Assembly: GCA_963799455.1 (NCBI GenBank)
Contig: CAWCXF010000007.1
Location: 1,674,001-1,738,000, forward strand
Direction of reading: 5' to 3'
Length of the DNA stretch: 64,000 nt
DNA from: CAWCXF01 sp963799455
Lineage (GTDB): Bacteria > Pseudomonadota > Alphaproteobacteria > Rhodobacterales > Rhodobacteraceae
The notes beneath the pieces were generated by a model, which was not told where the DNA came from, made no database searches, and saw only the letters and a list, made by a program, of their open reading frames with translations. The translations under genes and the position numbers were made by a program. Shown in pieces: positions 56,620 to 64,000 of this stretch (its first letter is position 1; each line of letters opens with the position of its first letter).

Positions 56620-58382
56620 CGGATTCGCATCCCCTCGGGGTTGAATGTCAGCTCGACCGCGCGCCACTGGTCGTACTTCTCGGGCGGCAGGTCGTAGCCC
56701 TCGCGCTGGCAGCGCAGGACGGCGCGGCGCGCCGCGCCGAAGGCGGTGTCCTGCGCGGCCTGCGACCCGCCGGTGGCGTCGAGCAGGCGCACGTCGCCCT
56801 CGACCCGGCCCTCGCGGTCGAGCGCGAAGGCCACGGTGACGGTCGCGCGCGCCGCGTCCGAGCCCGGATCGACCACCCAGCAGTTCGAGACCGCGACCCG
56901 GAAGCCCTCTCGCTCGGCGCCGGTCAGCGGCGGCCCGGCGGACGCCGCGGTCTCGGCTGCGGTCTCGGCTGCGGGCGCGGCGGGGGGCTGGGGCGCGGGG
57001 ACGGCCTGCGGCTCGGGCTCGGGCTCGGTCGCGGGCGCGGGGGCTCCGCCCAGCGCCTGGGCCAGCGCGTCGTCGATGGCCGCATCGAGCCCGGCCGAGT
57101 CGGCCTCGCTGGTGCGGGCGGGCGTTCGGGGGACGGCCGGCGCCTCGGGCGCCTCTGGCGCGGCCGCCGTGACGGGCTCGGGGTCGGGCTCGGGGTCGGG
57201 CTCGGGCCGCGGCGCGGGGCGGGGGGAGGTCGAGGGCGCCAGCGCGTCCGCGGGCGGGGCGGCCACGGGGGGCGTCGGCGCCTCCTCGGGCGGCAGCGCC
57301 TCGCTGGCGAGCACGGTCCCGGCCTCCTCGGGCGCCGCCTCGGGCGCCTCCTCGCGCGCGACCTCGCCCTCGGGGTCGGGCAGGGCCGCGGGGCGGGCGA
57401 CCTCGTCGGGCGCGACCTCGGGGGGGGGCGGCGCGGCGGGCGTGGGCGCCACGCGCTCGGCCGGCAAGGGCGGCGCGGCGGGCGGCGGCATGGCGGGCTC
57501 GGGCTCGGGCGCGGCCTGCGGCTCGGGCGCGTCGGGCAGCGGCGGGGCGGGCGGTTCGAGCGCCGCCTGCGCCTCGGGCGCGGCGTCCGGCGTGTCGGCG
57601 GTCGGGGCTGCGGGCGGGGGCTCGGGCGCCTCGGCCTCGGGCTCGGGCACGGCTTGGGGCTCGGGCACGGCTTGGGGCTCGGGCGCGGCCTGCGGCACGG
57701 GCGGCGGCACGGCCTCCTGCTGGGGCAGCGCGGCGGGCCGAAGCGGCGCCGGCGCGGCCTCGGGGGCGTCCGCCGCCAGCGCCTCCAGCGCGGCCAGCTC
57801 GGAGGCCGACACCACCTCGACCGTCATCGCGGGCGGGATCTCGAACGAGCGGTCGCGCGCCAGCACGCCGCCCAGGAGGGCCCAGCCGATCAGGAGCGCG
57901 TGGGCGCCGGCCGAGATCGCCAGCGCGGGGTCGATCCGCCCCCCCCCGATGCGCCCGCCGAGCCCGTCCCCGAGCCCGCCCCCGAGCCCGCCCACCGAGA
58001 GGCGCCCGCCGGCGCCCCGGCGCCACCCCGCCATCGGCCGCGCCGTGCGCGACGATCGCAGCCGCGCGATGGCCGAGGCCGCGCCGCCGGGGCCATCGCG
58101 CGCCGTCGCGCCCCGCCCGAGAGCCGGGCCGGCGCCGCCCAGCGCGCCGCCGGCCCGGCGCAGCAGCGCCCAGGCGCCGCCCGACCCCTCCTCGCCGCCG
58201 GCCGGCCGCGGGGGGCGGGCCAGGATGGCGCCTCCCGCGCCGCCCGCCCGGACGCCGCCGCCCTCCGAGGACGGGTCCGCGCCGTCGCGCTCGGGTCCGC
58301 GCCCGCGCTCGGGTCCGCGCCAGGGCGCGAGCCGGCGCGCCGCGGCCAGCCAGCGCGCGGCGACCTCACCCCCCGGGGGCAT
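56616..58382 (-). CDS. tolA: Tol-Pal system protein TolA
   Basis: A 588-residue frame (from ATG 58382); ATG 58034 would give 472 residues. The membrane anchor is ALAISAGAHALLIGWALLGG at about 154-173, preceded by an unusual Gly/Arg-rich region. The middle is a 330-residue Pro/Glu/Ala-rich repeat region (PEPQAVPEPQAVPEPEAEAP) rather than the helical Lys/Ala region of enteric TolA. The C-terminal domain (about 505-588) has VSNCWVVDPGSDAARATVTV and AFGAARRAVLRCQREG. It energises outer-membrane constriction with TolQR. Confidence 0.93.
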   Translation of the reverse strand: MPPGGEVAARWLAAARRLAPWRGPERGRGPERDGADPSSEGGGVRAGGAGGAILARPPRPAGGEEGSGGAWALLRRAGGALGGAGPALGRGATARDGPGGAASAIARLRSSRTARPMAGWRRGAGGRLSVGGLGGGLGDGLGGRIGGGRIDPALAISAGAHALLIGWALLGGVLARDRSFEIPPAMTVEVVSASELAALEALAADAPEAAPAPLRPAALPQQEAVPPPVPQAAPEPQAVPEPQAVPEPEAEAPEPPPAAPTADTPDAAPEAQAALEPPAPPLPDAPEPQAAPEPEPAMPPPAAPPLPAERVAPTPAAPPPPEVAPDEVARPAALPDPEGEVAREEAPEAAPEEAGTVLASEALPPEEAPTPPVAAPPADALAPSTSPRPAPRPEPDPEPDPEPVTAAAPEAPEAPAVPRTPARTSEADSAGLDAAIDDALAQALGGAPAPATEPEPEPQAVPAPQPPAAPAAETAAETAASAGPPLTGAEREGFRVAVSNCWVVDPGSDAARATVTVAFALDREGRVEGDVRLLDATGGSQAAQDTAFGAARRAVLRCQREGYDLPPEKYDQWRAVELTFNPEGMRIR

Positions 58383-58833
58383 CGAAGTCCGGCCCGCCGG
58401 TGTCGGTGACGAGCCCGATGTCGCCGAAGCCGGCCGCGTTGAGCGCGCCCATCACCTGAACCACGCGCTCGTAGGGCACGGCGCCGTCGGCGCGCAGGTA
58501 GACGCGGTCGGACTCGCGCTCGCCCGCGATCGCGCGCAGGCGCGGGATCAGCGCGCCCTCCTCGATCGCGGTCTCCTGGATCGCCAGCGCGCCCTGGGCC
58601 GTCACCGTGATCGTCAGCGGCTCCTCCTGGGAGGCGGTGAGCGCCGTGGCGGCGGTGCGCGGCAGCTCCACCGGCACGCCCACGGTCAGCAGGGGGGCGG
58701 CGACCATGAAGACGATCAGCAGCACCAGCATCACGTCCACGAAGGGCGTGACGTTGATCTCCGCCATCGGCCGTGCGCGGCGGCGGCGGCGGCGCCCGCC
58801 GCGGGCCTCGCGCGCGAGGATGCCGCCGGCCAT
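58366..58833 (-). CDS. tolR: ExbD/TolR-family energy transducer
   Basis: A 155-residue inner-membrane subunit of the proton-driven Tol motor. An Arg-rich cytoplasmic start (GGRRRRRRARP) leads into INVTPFVDVMLVLLIVFMVA, where Asp33 is the conserved proton-carrying residue; the periplasmic part follows. The gene starts one base after tolQ and overlaps the start of tolA by 17 bases. Confidence 0.97.
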   Translation of the reverse strand: MAGGILAREARGGRRRRRRARPMAEINVTPFVDVMLVLLIVFMVAAPLLTVGVPVELPRTAATALTASQEEPLTITVTAQGALAIQETAIEEGALIPRLRAIAGERESDRVYLRADGAVPYERVVQVMGALNAAGFGDIGLVTDTGGPDFDAPGG

Positions 58834-58834
58834 C

Positions 58835-59497
58835 TCAGGCGTCCAGCTGGCGCGACAGGATGGTGGCGAACTCGTCGGCGAAGGCCTCGTGGCCGGCGGT
58901 GAGCTTCTCGGCGTCGGCCGAGAGCTTGTTGTAGGCCACGACGGCCGGGATCGCGGCCAGCAGACCGAGCCCGGTGGCCATCAGCGCCTCGGCGATGCCG
59001 GGCGCCACCACGGCGATGTTGGTGTCCTGCGCCTCGGCGATCTCGACGAAGGCGTTCATGATGCCCCAGACGGTGCCGAAGAGGCCGACGAAGGGCGCGG
59101 TGGCGCCGACGGTGGCGAGGAACCCCAGCCCCGAGGTCAGCCGGTCGGCCTCCTTGGCGACGGCCACGTCCATCGAGCGGTCGATGCGCGCGACCGCGCC
59201 GGGGATCAGCCCGCCGTCGTCGCGGTGCGAGCGGCGCCACTCCGTCATGCCGGCGGCAAAGATCGCCTCGGGCGCGCCCTCGGGGTCGCCCAGCCCGTCG
59301 TAGAGGTCGTCGAGCGGCTCGCCCGACCAGAAGGCCGCGTCGAAGGCGTCGCCGCGCGCGCGGGCCCGGCGGTAGGCGAGGGCCTTGCGGATGATGATCG
59401 CCCAGGACCAGATCGAGGCCGCGATCAGCAGGATCACCACCAGCTTCACGGTCAGCGTGGCGCGCGCGAAGAGCGCCCACAGCGTGTAGTCGTCCAT
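58835..59497 (-). CDS. tolQ: Tol-Pal motor subunit TolQ
   Basis: A 220-residue MotA/TolQ/ExbB protein. Three helices are visible: TVKLVVILLIAASIWSWAII near the N-terminus, then LGFLATVGATAPFVGLFGTV with the conserved TAPFVGLFGTVWGIM, and GIAEALMATGLGLLAAIPAV. It forms the proton channel with TolR. Start ATG 59497; ybgC ends 91 bp upstream. Confidence 0.97.
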   Translation of the reverse strand: MDDYTLWALFARATLTVKLVVILLIAASIWSWAIIIRKALAYRRARARGDAFDAAFWSGEPLDDLYDGLGDPEGAPEAIFAAGMTEWRRSHRDDGGLIPGAVARIDRSMDVAVAKEADRLTSGLGFLATVGATAPFVGLFGTVWGIMNAFVEIAEAQDTNIAVVAPGIAEALMATGLGLLAAIPAVVAYNKLSADAEKLTAGHEAFADEFATILSRQLDA

Positions 59498-59588
59498 GCC
59501 CTGCCCCAAGGTCCGCCGCCCGGCGCTGCGGCCGGTGCTGGGGCGCGACGTTAGACCACCGAGGCGGCGAGATCCACGGGCCCGGCGC

Positions 59589-60077
59589 TCACGGATCCGC
59601 GTCGAGCGCCGCGCGCAGGGCCGCCACCAGCCCGGGCGGCAGGCGCGTCGCGCGCCCTGACGGGCCGGTGGCGACGATCGTGACGCGCGCCTCGAAGAGC
59701 GTGGCGCCGCCGCGCGCCACGGCCTGGCGCAGCGCGGCGCGGGCGCCCGAGACGGCCAAGGGGGTCGTCTCCACATCGAGGAGGTCGTCGAAGCGCGCGG
59801 GCGCGAGCCAGCGCGCGTCCATCGAGGCCACGGCGAAGGCCAGGCCCCGCTCGCCGCGCAGCCGCCCCTGGTCGATGCCCATCGCGCGCAGCCACTCCGA
59901 GCGGCCGCGCTCGGCGAAGCGCAGGTAGTTCGCATGATAGACGACGCCGGCGAGGTCGGTGTCCTCGTAGTAGACCCGCACGGGCAGGCGGTGCGCGGCG
60001 GCCCGGGCGCGGCTTCCGCTCCGGCTCGCCTCCGTGTCCCGGCCCGCTCCGGCGTCTCGGCCCGCGTCCGGGATCAC
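59589..60077 (-). CDS. ybgC: Tol-Pal-associated acyl-CoA thioesterase YbgC
   Basis: A hot-dog thioesterase of 162 residues from GTG 60077. The catalytic segment is YYEDTDLAGVVYHANYLRFA with the conserved Asp, followed by AERGRSEWLRAMGI. The first 30 residues are Ala/Arg-rich and untypical. Its GTG overlaps the stop of the upstream unknown gene (GTGA). YbgC usually heads tol-pal clusters and acts on short acyl-CoA or in lipid metabolism. Confidence 0.93.
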   Translation of the reverse strand: MIPDAGRDAGAGRDTEASRSGSRARAAAHRLPVRVYYEDTDLAGVVYHANYLRFAERGRSEWLRAMGIDQGRLRGERGLAFAVASMDARWLAPARFDDLLDVETTPLAVSGARAALRQAVARGGATLFEARVTIVATGPSGRATRLPPGLVAALRAALDADP

Positions 60078-60715
60078 GACGGTCGGCCGATCCGCGCCGC
60101 CAGGCGCAGCGCGTGGGCGGGATCGCGCGCATGGGCCGGCAGGACGGGGTCGTAGGCGGCGCGGATCACGTCGCCGATCTCGGGGCGCAGGACGGCGCCG
60201 CGGCCGGGCGCGGCGAGGAGCGGCGAGCGGTCGGCGAAGGCCGCGTCCGACCACAGCAGGATGGTCTGGACGGCCTGGCTCAGCGCGAGCGTCTCGGCGG
60301 GGACGGCGCTCAGGTGCTCGTCCATCCGCAGGAGCACGAAGGCCGCGCGGATCGCGCCCGCCTCGTCGAAGCGGAACACGCGATACTGGTTGGCCTGAGC
60401 CGCCTCCAGCCTCGCAAGCAGCGGTCCGAGCCCCTCGATCAGCCGGTCGAGGCCCGGCACCTCGGAGAGCTCGGACCACTCTCGCACGAAGAACGTCATG
60501 AGGTTGGCGCCGAGCTCGGGGTCCGTCTCGGCGGTGCCGATCCCGGCGAGGAGCGCCGTGGCCTCGATCGCGCCCTTGATGAACGGCAGGCTCTCGTCCT
60601 CGACGCCGAAGGCCACCGGCGCGATCGGCCGGCCCCAGCGGGCGAAGACGAAGGCGCCGTCGGCGCGGGTGAAGAGCGCGCGGACGGCCTCCGCGTCGGG
60701 CGGGGCGTCAGCCAC
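60074..60715 (-). CDS. Conserved-context protein of unknown function
   Basis: A 213-residue, mostly acidic soluble protein. It has no signal peptide in this frame; FARWGRPIAPVAFGVEDESL and GANLMTFFVREWSELSEVPG are the clearest blocks. GTG 60715 overlaps the preceding gene by eight bases, and its end overlaps ybgC, so it is translated in the ruvB-ybgC chain. A distant similarity to DUF2927 (WxxP motif and a late globular domain) crossed my mind but I cannot confirm it. Function unknown. Confidence 0.75.
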   Translation of the reverse strand: MADAPPDAEAVRALFTRADGAFVFARWGRPIAPVAFGVEDESLPFIKGAIEATALLAGIGTAETDPELGANLMTFFVREWSELSEVPGLDRLIEGLGPLLARLEAAQANQYRVFRFDEAGAIRAAFVLLRMDEHLSAVPAETLALSQAVQTILLWSDAAFADRSPLLAAPGRGAVLRPEIGDVIRAAYDPVLPAHARDPAHALRLAARIGRPS

Positions 60716-61499
60716 CGGCGAGATGGGCGAGCAGGCTCGGCGGCAGCGGGCCGCGCGGATCGCCCCAGGGGCGGGGGGCCCCGTCCTTCGTCCGGAGCGC
60801 CGCGAGGAGGCGGCGGTCGGGGACCGCGATGGCGACCGCCGCACGGCGCAGGTCGCAGTCGTGGGGCTGGCAGCCGCGGCCGACGATCCAGTCGCCCTCC
60901 CGCACCATGCCGGAGGAGACGTCGCCGCGCGTCCGCGCCTCCTCCAGCGCGTCCGCCCCCATGAGCGCGACGAGGGCCGCTTCCCAGTCGGGCGCGCGGA
61001 GGAGGTCGGCGGGCGCCGCACCGACCCAGGCGAGGGGATCGGCGCCCGGCGGGCTCCGCGGCGCCTGTCGGCCGAGCGCCACCTCACGGGTCGCCGCGCG
61101 GCCGTGGTAGACGAATGCCACGTCCCCGCCCTCGCGCGAGGGCATGGTGACGGTCTCGTCCTCCCAGGACACCTCGGCGGCCATGGCGCAGGGGCCGAAG
61201 GTCTCGGTGAGGCCGAGCCGATCGGGTCGGGTGTCGAGCCAGGCGTGGGGCGTCCCGCAGGCGTCGCCGCCCGAGCGGAGCGCCAGCAGGATCAGGGCGC
61301 CGACCTGCCGCTCGAAGGCGGCCGACATCCATTCGTCCCCGATGTCGATGGCCCGGCCGCCGACGGAGGGCGCGGGGGCGCCCCGTTCGCCCGCGATGAC
61401 GGCCGCGCCGGAGGGGGTGTCGATGGGCGCGCCCTGGGCGAAGGCCGTGCCCGCCCAGAGCGTCAGGACGACGGTGGCGATCCTCGTCACGCTCGTCAC
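60708..61499 (-). CDS. Exported protein of unknown function
   Basis: A 263-residue protein from GTG 61499, which overlaps the ruvB stop (GTGA); GTG 61490 is an alternative. A signal peptide (IATVVLTLWAGTAFAQG) indicates export. The mature part has two Cys pairs (GGDACGTPH, FGPCAMA and GCQPHDCDL) that could form disulfides. No family is recognised. Its place between ruvB and ybgC is shared with the next gene. Confidence 0.75.
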   Translation of the reverse strand: MTSVTRIATVVLTLWAGTAFAQGAPIDTPSGAAVIAGERGAPAPSVGGRAIDIGDEWMSAAFERQVGALILLALRSGGDACGTPHAWLDTRPDRLGLTETFGPCAMAAEVSWEDETVTMPSREGGDVAFVYHGRAATREVALGRQAPRSPPGADPLAWVGAAPADLLRAPDWEAALVALMGADALEEARTRGDVSSGMVREGDWIVGRGCQPHDCDLRRAAVAIAVPDRRLLAALRTKDGAPRPWGDPRGPLPPSLLAHLAGG

Positions 61500-62521
61500 T
61501 CCTCGAACAGCTGTCCTTGGGCGGGGTCGCGCGGCGCGTCGATCCCCAGATGCCGCCAGGCGGCCTGCGCGAGCGTCCGGCCGCGCGGCGTGCGCTGGAT
61601 CAGGCCCTGCTGGAGGAGGTAGGGCTCGATCACCTCCTCGAGCGCGTCGCGGGCCTCCGAGAGCGCGGCGGAGAGGGTCTCGATGCCCACGGGGCCGCCG
61701 CCGTAGGAGCGCGCGATCAGCTCCAGATAGCGCCGGTCGCCGCCGTCGAGGCCGAGCCGGTCCACGCCCAGGCGCGTCAGCGAGCCGTCGGCCATCTCGC
61801 GGGTGATGCGCCCGTCGCCCTCGACCACGGCGAAGTCCACGACGCGGCGCAGCAGTCGGCCCGCGATGCGGGGCGTGCCGCGGGCGCGGCGCGCGATCTC
61901 GCGCGCGCCCTCCTCCTCGCAAGGGACGCCCATGAGGCGCGCGCCGCGGCGGACGATCTCGTAGAGCTCGTCCTCGGTGTAGAACTGGAGGCGGACGGGG
62001 ATGCCGAAGCGGTCGCGCAGCGGCGTCGTCAGGAGGCCTAGGCGGGTGGTGGCGCCCACCAGCGTGAAGGGCTGGAGCTCGATGCGCACGGTGCGCGCGG
62101 CCGGGCCCTCGCCGATCACGAGGTCGAGCTCGAAGTCCTCGAGCGCGGGGTAGAGCACCTCCTCGACGACGGGGTTGAGGCGGTGGATCTCGTCGATGAA
62201 GAGGACGTCGCGCTTGTCGAGGTTCGTCAGGATCGCCGCGAGGTCTCCCGCCTTGGCCAGGACGGGGCCCGAGGTCATGCGGAAGTTGACGCCCAGCTCG
62301 CGCGCCATGATCGAGGCGAGCGTGGTCTTGCCGAGGCCCGGGGGCCCGTAGAACAGCGCGTGGTCCATGGCCTGGCCGCGCTGGCGGGCCGATTCGATGA
62401 ACACGGCGAGGTTGGAGCGGGCCTCGGCCTGGCCGATGAACTCGGAGAGCCGCTGGGGCCTGAGGGCGCGCCCGTCCGCGACATCCTCCTCCTGCGCCTC
62501 GGGGTCCAGCACGGAGGTCAT
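61496..62521 (-). CDS. ruvB: Holliday junction branch-migration helicase RuvB
   Basis: A 341-residue AAA+ motor. It starts with an acidic leader, then LRPQRLSEFIGQAEARSNLA, Walker A GPPGLGKTTLA, Walker B FIDEIHRL, sensor GATTRLGLLTTPLRDRFG and the C-terminal winged helix RTPRGRTLAQAAWRHLG. It drives branch migration with RuvA. It is separated from ruvA by 82 bp with two hairpins. Confidence 0.98.
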   Translation of the reverse strand: MTSVLDPEAQEEDVADGRALRPQRLSEFIGQAEARSNLAVFIESARQRGQAMDHALFYGPPGLGKTTLASIMARELGVNFRMTSGPVLAKAGDLAAILTNLDKRDVLFIDEIHRLNPVVEEVLYPALEDFELDLVIGEGPAARTVRIELQPFTLVGATTRLGLLTTPLRDRFGIPVRLQFYTEDELYEIVRRGARLMGVPCEEEGAREIARRARGTPRIAGRLLRRVVDFAVVEGDGRITREMADGSLTRLGVDRLGLDGGDRRYLELIARSYGGGPVGIETLSAALSEARDALEEVIEPYLLQQGLIQRTPRGRTLAQAAWRHLGIDAPRDPAQGQLFEE

Positions 62522-62571
62522 GCGGGGGCCTGGGGGACTGCATCGCAGCGGCGCGCCTCCAGCGCGACGTG

Positions 62572-62603
62572 CCCCCAGCGGGGGTTTGGGGGCAGAGCCC
62601 CCC
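62572..62603 (-). repeat. Double C/G-run hairpin between ruvA and ruvB
   Basis: CCCCC-AGC-GGGGG at 62572-62584 and GGGGG-CAGAG-CCCCC at 62588-62602 form two adjacent stems directly after the ruvA stop. Elements with GGGGGTTTGGGGGCAG-like sequence are a familiar intergenic repeat type in Rhodobacterales genomes. It may weaken transcription from ruvA into ruvB. Confidence 0.5.
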
Positions 62604-63263
62604 TCACTGCGGCGCCAGCCTGCGCAGCGCCGACCGGATCAGGTCCGCGGTGGCGGCCTCGGGGGCTTCGCCCGCGGCCTCGGCGACGGCGCCCGCCGCC
62701 TCGCCCGGCCCGTAGCCGAGGTTCGACAGCGCCGAGAGCGCCTCGGCCTGGGCGGTGGCGGAGGGGCGGGGGGCCGCGGGGATGGCGACGGCCTCGACGA
62801 CCTCGCCGTCCTGGGTGGGCATGGGGCCGGGGCCGGGCAGGACGCCGGCCATCGCCATGACGGCGGGGGCGCGGTCGCGCAGCTCGTTGACGACGCGCTG
62901 CGCGATCTTGGGGCCGACGCCGGGGGCCGCGCGCACGGCGTTCCAGTCGCCCAGCGCGATGGCGCGGCCGACGCCGTCGGGGCCAAGCGTGCCGATGATG
63001 GCCATGGAGGCGCGGGCGCCGATCCCCTGGACGGAGGTCAGCAGGCGGTGCCACTCCTTCTCGATGAGGGTGGGGAAGCCCACGAGCTGCAACAGATCCT
63101 CGCGCACGAGGAGCTCCGTCCAGAGCGCCGCGGGCTGGCCCGGCCCCGGCAGGCTCATCAGCGTGCGCTCCGAGCACTGGACGACGTAGCCCACGCCGCG
63201 CACGTCGATCACCACGTGGTCGAGGCCGCGGTGCAGCACGACGCCCGCGACGCGGCCGATCAT
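62604..63263 (-). CDS. ruvA: Holliday junction DNA-binding protein RuvA
   Basis: A 219-residue protein. Domain I opens MIGRVAGVVLHRGLDHVVID with VGYVVQCSERTL; helix-hairpin-helix repeats lie in LLTSVQGIGARASMAIIGTL and VRAAPGVGPKIAQRVVNELR; the C-terminal domain III (EALSALSNLGYGPGEAAGAV) contacts RuvB. It starts ten bases after the ruvC stop. Confidence 0.98.
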   Translation of the reverse strand: MIGRVAGVVLHRGLDHVVIDVRGVGYVVQCSERTLMSLPGPGQPAALWTELLVREDLLQLVGFPTLIEKEWHRLLTSVQGIGARASMAIIGTLGPDGVGRAIALGDWNAVRAAPGVGPKIAQRVVNELRDRAPAVMAMAGVLPGPGPMPTQDGEVVEAVAIPAAPRPSATAQAEALSALSNLGYGPGEAAGAVAEAAGEAPEAATADLIRSALRRLAPQ

Positions 63264-63273
63264 GCGACCCCCG

Positions 63274-63780
63274 TCATTCGGCGGCCCTGAGGAGGGCGGC
63301 GGAGAGGCGGCCCGCGGATTGCAGGCGGAAGGCGTGGCAGAGGGCCACGGCGAGCGCGTCGGCGGCGTCGGGCCCCTCGATCTCGATGCCGGGGAGCTGG
63401 TGGCGGACCATGTGCTCGACCTGGCGCTTGTCGGCGTGGCCGACGCCGACGACGGCCTTCTTGATGGCGTTGGGTGCATACTCACCGACCGCGATGCCGG
63501 TGCGCGCGAGGACGAGGACCGCCACGCCGCGGGCCTGGCCGAGCTTGAGGGTGCCCGCGCCGTCGCGGTTGACGAAGGTCTGCTCGACGGCGGCCGCGTC
63601 GGGGGCGTGGCGGGCGATGACGGCCGAGAGCTGGTCGAAGAGCGACAGCAGGCGATCGGGCAGCCCCTCGCCCTCCGAGCGGCAGGCGCCGTTGGCGACG
63701 TGGGCGAGCCGGCCGGAGACGGAGTCGATCACGCCCCAGCCCGTGGTCCTGAGGCCCGGATCGATGCCGAGGACGCGCAT
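63274..63780 (-). CDS. ruvC: Crossover junction endodeoxyribonuclease RuvC
   Basis: A 168-residue Holliday junction resolvase. MRVLGIDPGLRTTGWGVID holds the first catalytic Asp (Asp7); Glu in AAVEQTFVNRD and the late GPDAADALAVALCHA Asp residues complete the RNase H-like site. ATG 63780 was preferred to an upstream ATG (63813) because the family begins there. It is first in ruvCAB; no clear LexA-type box was found upstream. Confidence 0.97.
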   Translation of the reverse strand: MRVLGIDPGLRTTGWGVIDSVSGRLAHVANGACRSEGEGLPDRLLSLFDQLSAVIARHAPDAAAVEQTFVNRDGAGTLKLGQARGVAVLVLARTGIAVGEYAPNAIKKAVVGVGHADKRQVEHMVRHQLPGIEIEGPDAADALAVALCHAFRLQSAGRLSAALLRAAE

Positions 63781-64000
63781 GCGGCCAACTCCCCTGCCAC
63801 CCATTCGGGCCACGCCCTAGCACGAACGGCGAACACGGGTCGAGTGGGTGGGGCGTGCAGCGGTCGGGCGGTGTCGCCGACAGGCCTCGGCGCGTCGCGA
63901 TCGGACCTCGGAGGGGCCTGGGATCCCGTTTGCTCCGCAACGTGTTACAGCACAGACATGCCATGCGTGGCGCGCATGAGGCCATGCGGAACGCACACTG

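Noticed and set aside
63937..63972. Regulon-type promoter near GTAACACG upstream of ruvC
   Set aside because: On the minus strand GTAA is followed after 17 bases by GGGA, not CGTC.
63781..64000. LexA box (GTTC-N7-GTTC) upstream of ruvC
   Set aside because: Only GTTC-GCC-GTTC with three bases between was found, near 63824-63834; the spacing does not fit the alphaproteobacterial SOS box.

Overview
The window is very GC-rich chromosomal DNA from an alphaproteobacterium, most likely a member of the Rhodobacterales. The pointers are the petR-petP pair next to ilvE, a histone-deacetylase-like gene followed by xseB-ispA-dxs, and the unbroken order ruvC-ruvA-ruvB-(two unknowns)-ybgC-tolQ-tolR-tolA-tolB-pal-cpoB-tilS-ftsH on the minus strand. 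No tRNA, rRNA, CRISPR array, insertion sequence or phage gene was seen.

Layout. 1-7.5 kb: the 5' part of a family 9 glycosyltransferase, an MscS channel, a GH15 glucoamylase-like enzyme with an SDR dehydrogenase, a secreted DUF7282-type protein, decayed RND-efflux genes (adaptor and pump) and a cupin. 7.6-13.3 kb: an MprF-like membrane protein, petR-petP and divergent ilvE. 13.7-17.6 kb: a small Arg-rich protein, a diheme cytochrome c coupled to a sorbosone-dehydrogenase-like enzyme, and an APP1-like phosphatase. 18.2-22.5 kb: HDAC-like, xseB, ispA, dxs. 22.6-47.6 kb: a large accessory region described below. 47.7-50 kb: an internally deleted P-type ATPase remnant, a cytochrome c and a MOSC protein. 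50.1-63.8 kb: ftsH, tilS, the tol-pal operon and ruvBAC.

The accessory region looks like one regulon. At its left edge is an ECF sigma factor with a CxC in the linker and four C-terminal cysteines, the arrangement of the metal-sensing CorE (ECF44) sigma factors. The bipartite sequence GTAA-N17-CGTC (N18 before the sigma gene itself, one mismatch before the HAD/trehalose-phosphatase gene) lies in eight intergenic positions, each oriented towards a gene of this region: the sigma gene, the Cys-rich/P1B-ATPase operon, cfa, the DUF5676 gene, the PRC-barrel gene, the UbiB-like gene, the HAD-phosphatase/GH65 operon and the Met-rich EF-hand gene. No exact copy was noticed in the intergenic DNA of the flanking housekeeping regions.

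How the genes may work together (inference). The long operon joins a metal ATPase to glycogen debranching enzyme, an archaeal-type (type II) GAPDH and glycogen phosphorylase. Further right are a GH65 disaccharide phosphorylase with its phosphosugar enzymes, a D-2-hydroxyacid dehydrogenase and a lactate permease. This would allow glycogen and trehalose-like sugars to be broken down by phosphorolysis to lactate under a metal or low-oxygen stress programme, together with membrane remodelling (Cfa, PLD/cardiolipin synthase, UbiB-like kinase). Several operons in the region carry short tandem repeats in their 5' regions, and at least two genes are decayed or frameshifted, so the region appears to be evolving quickly.
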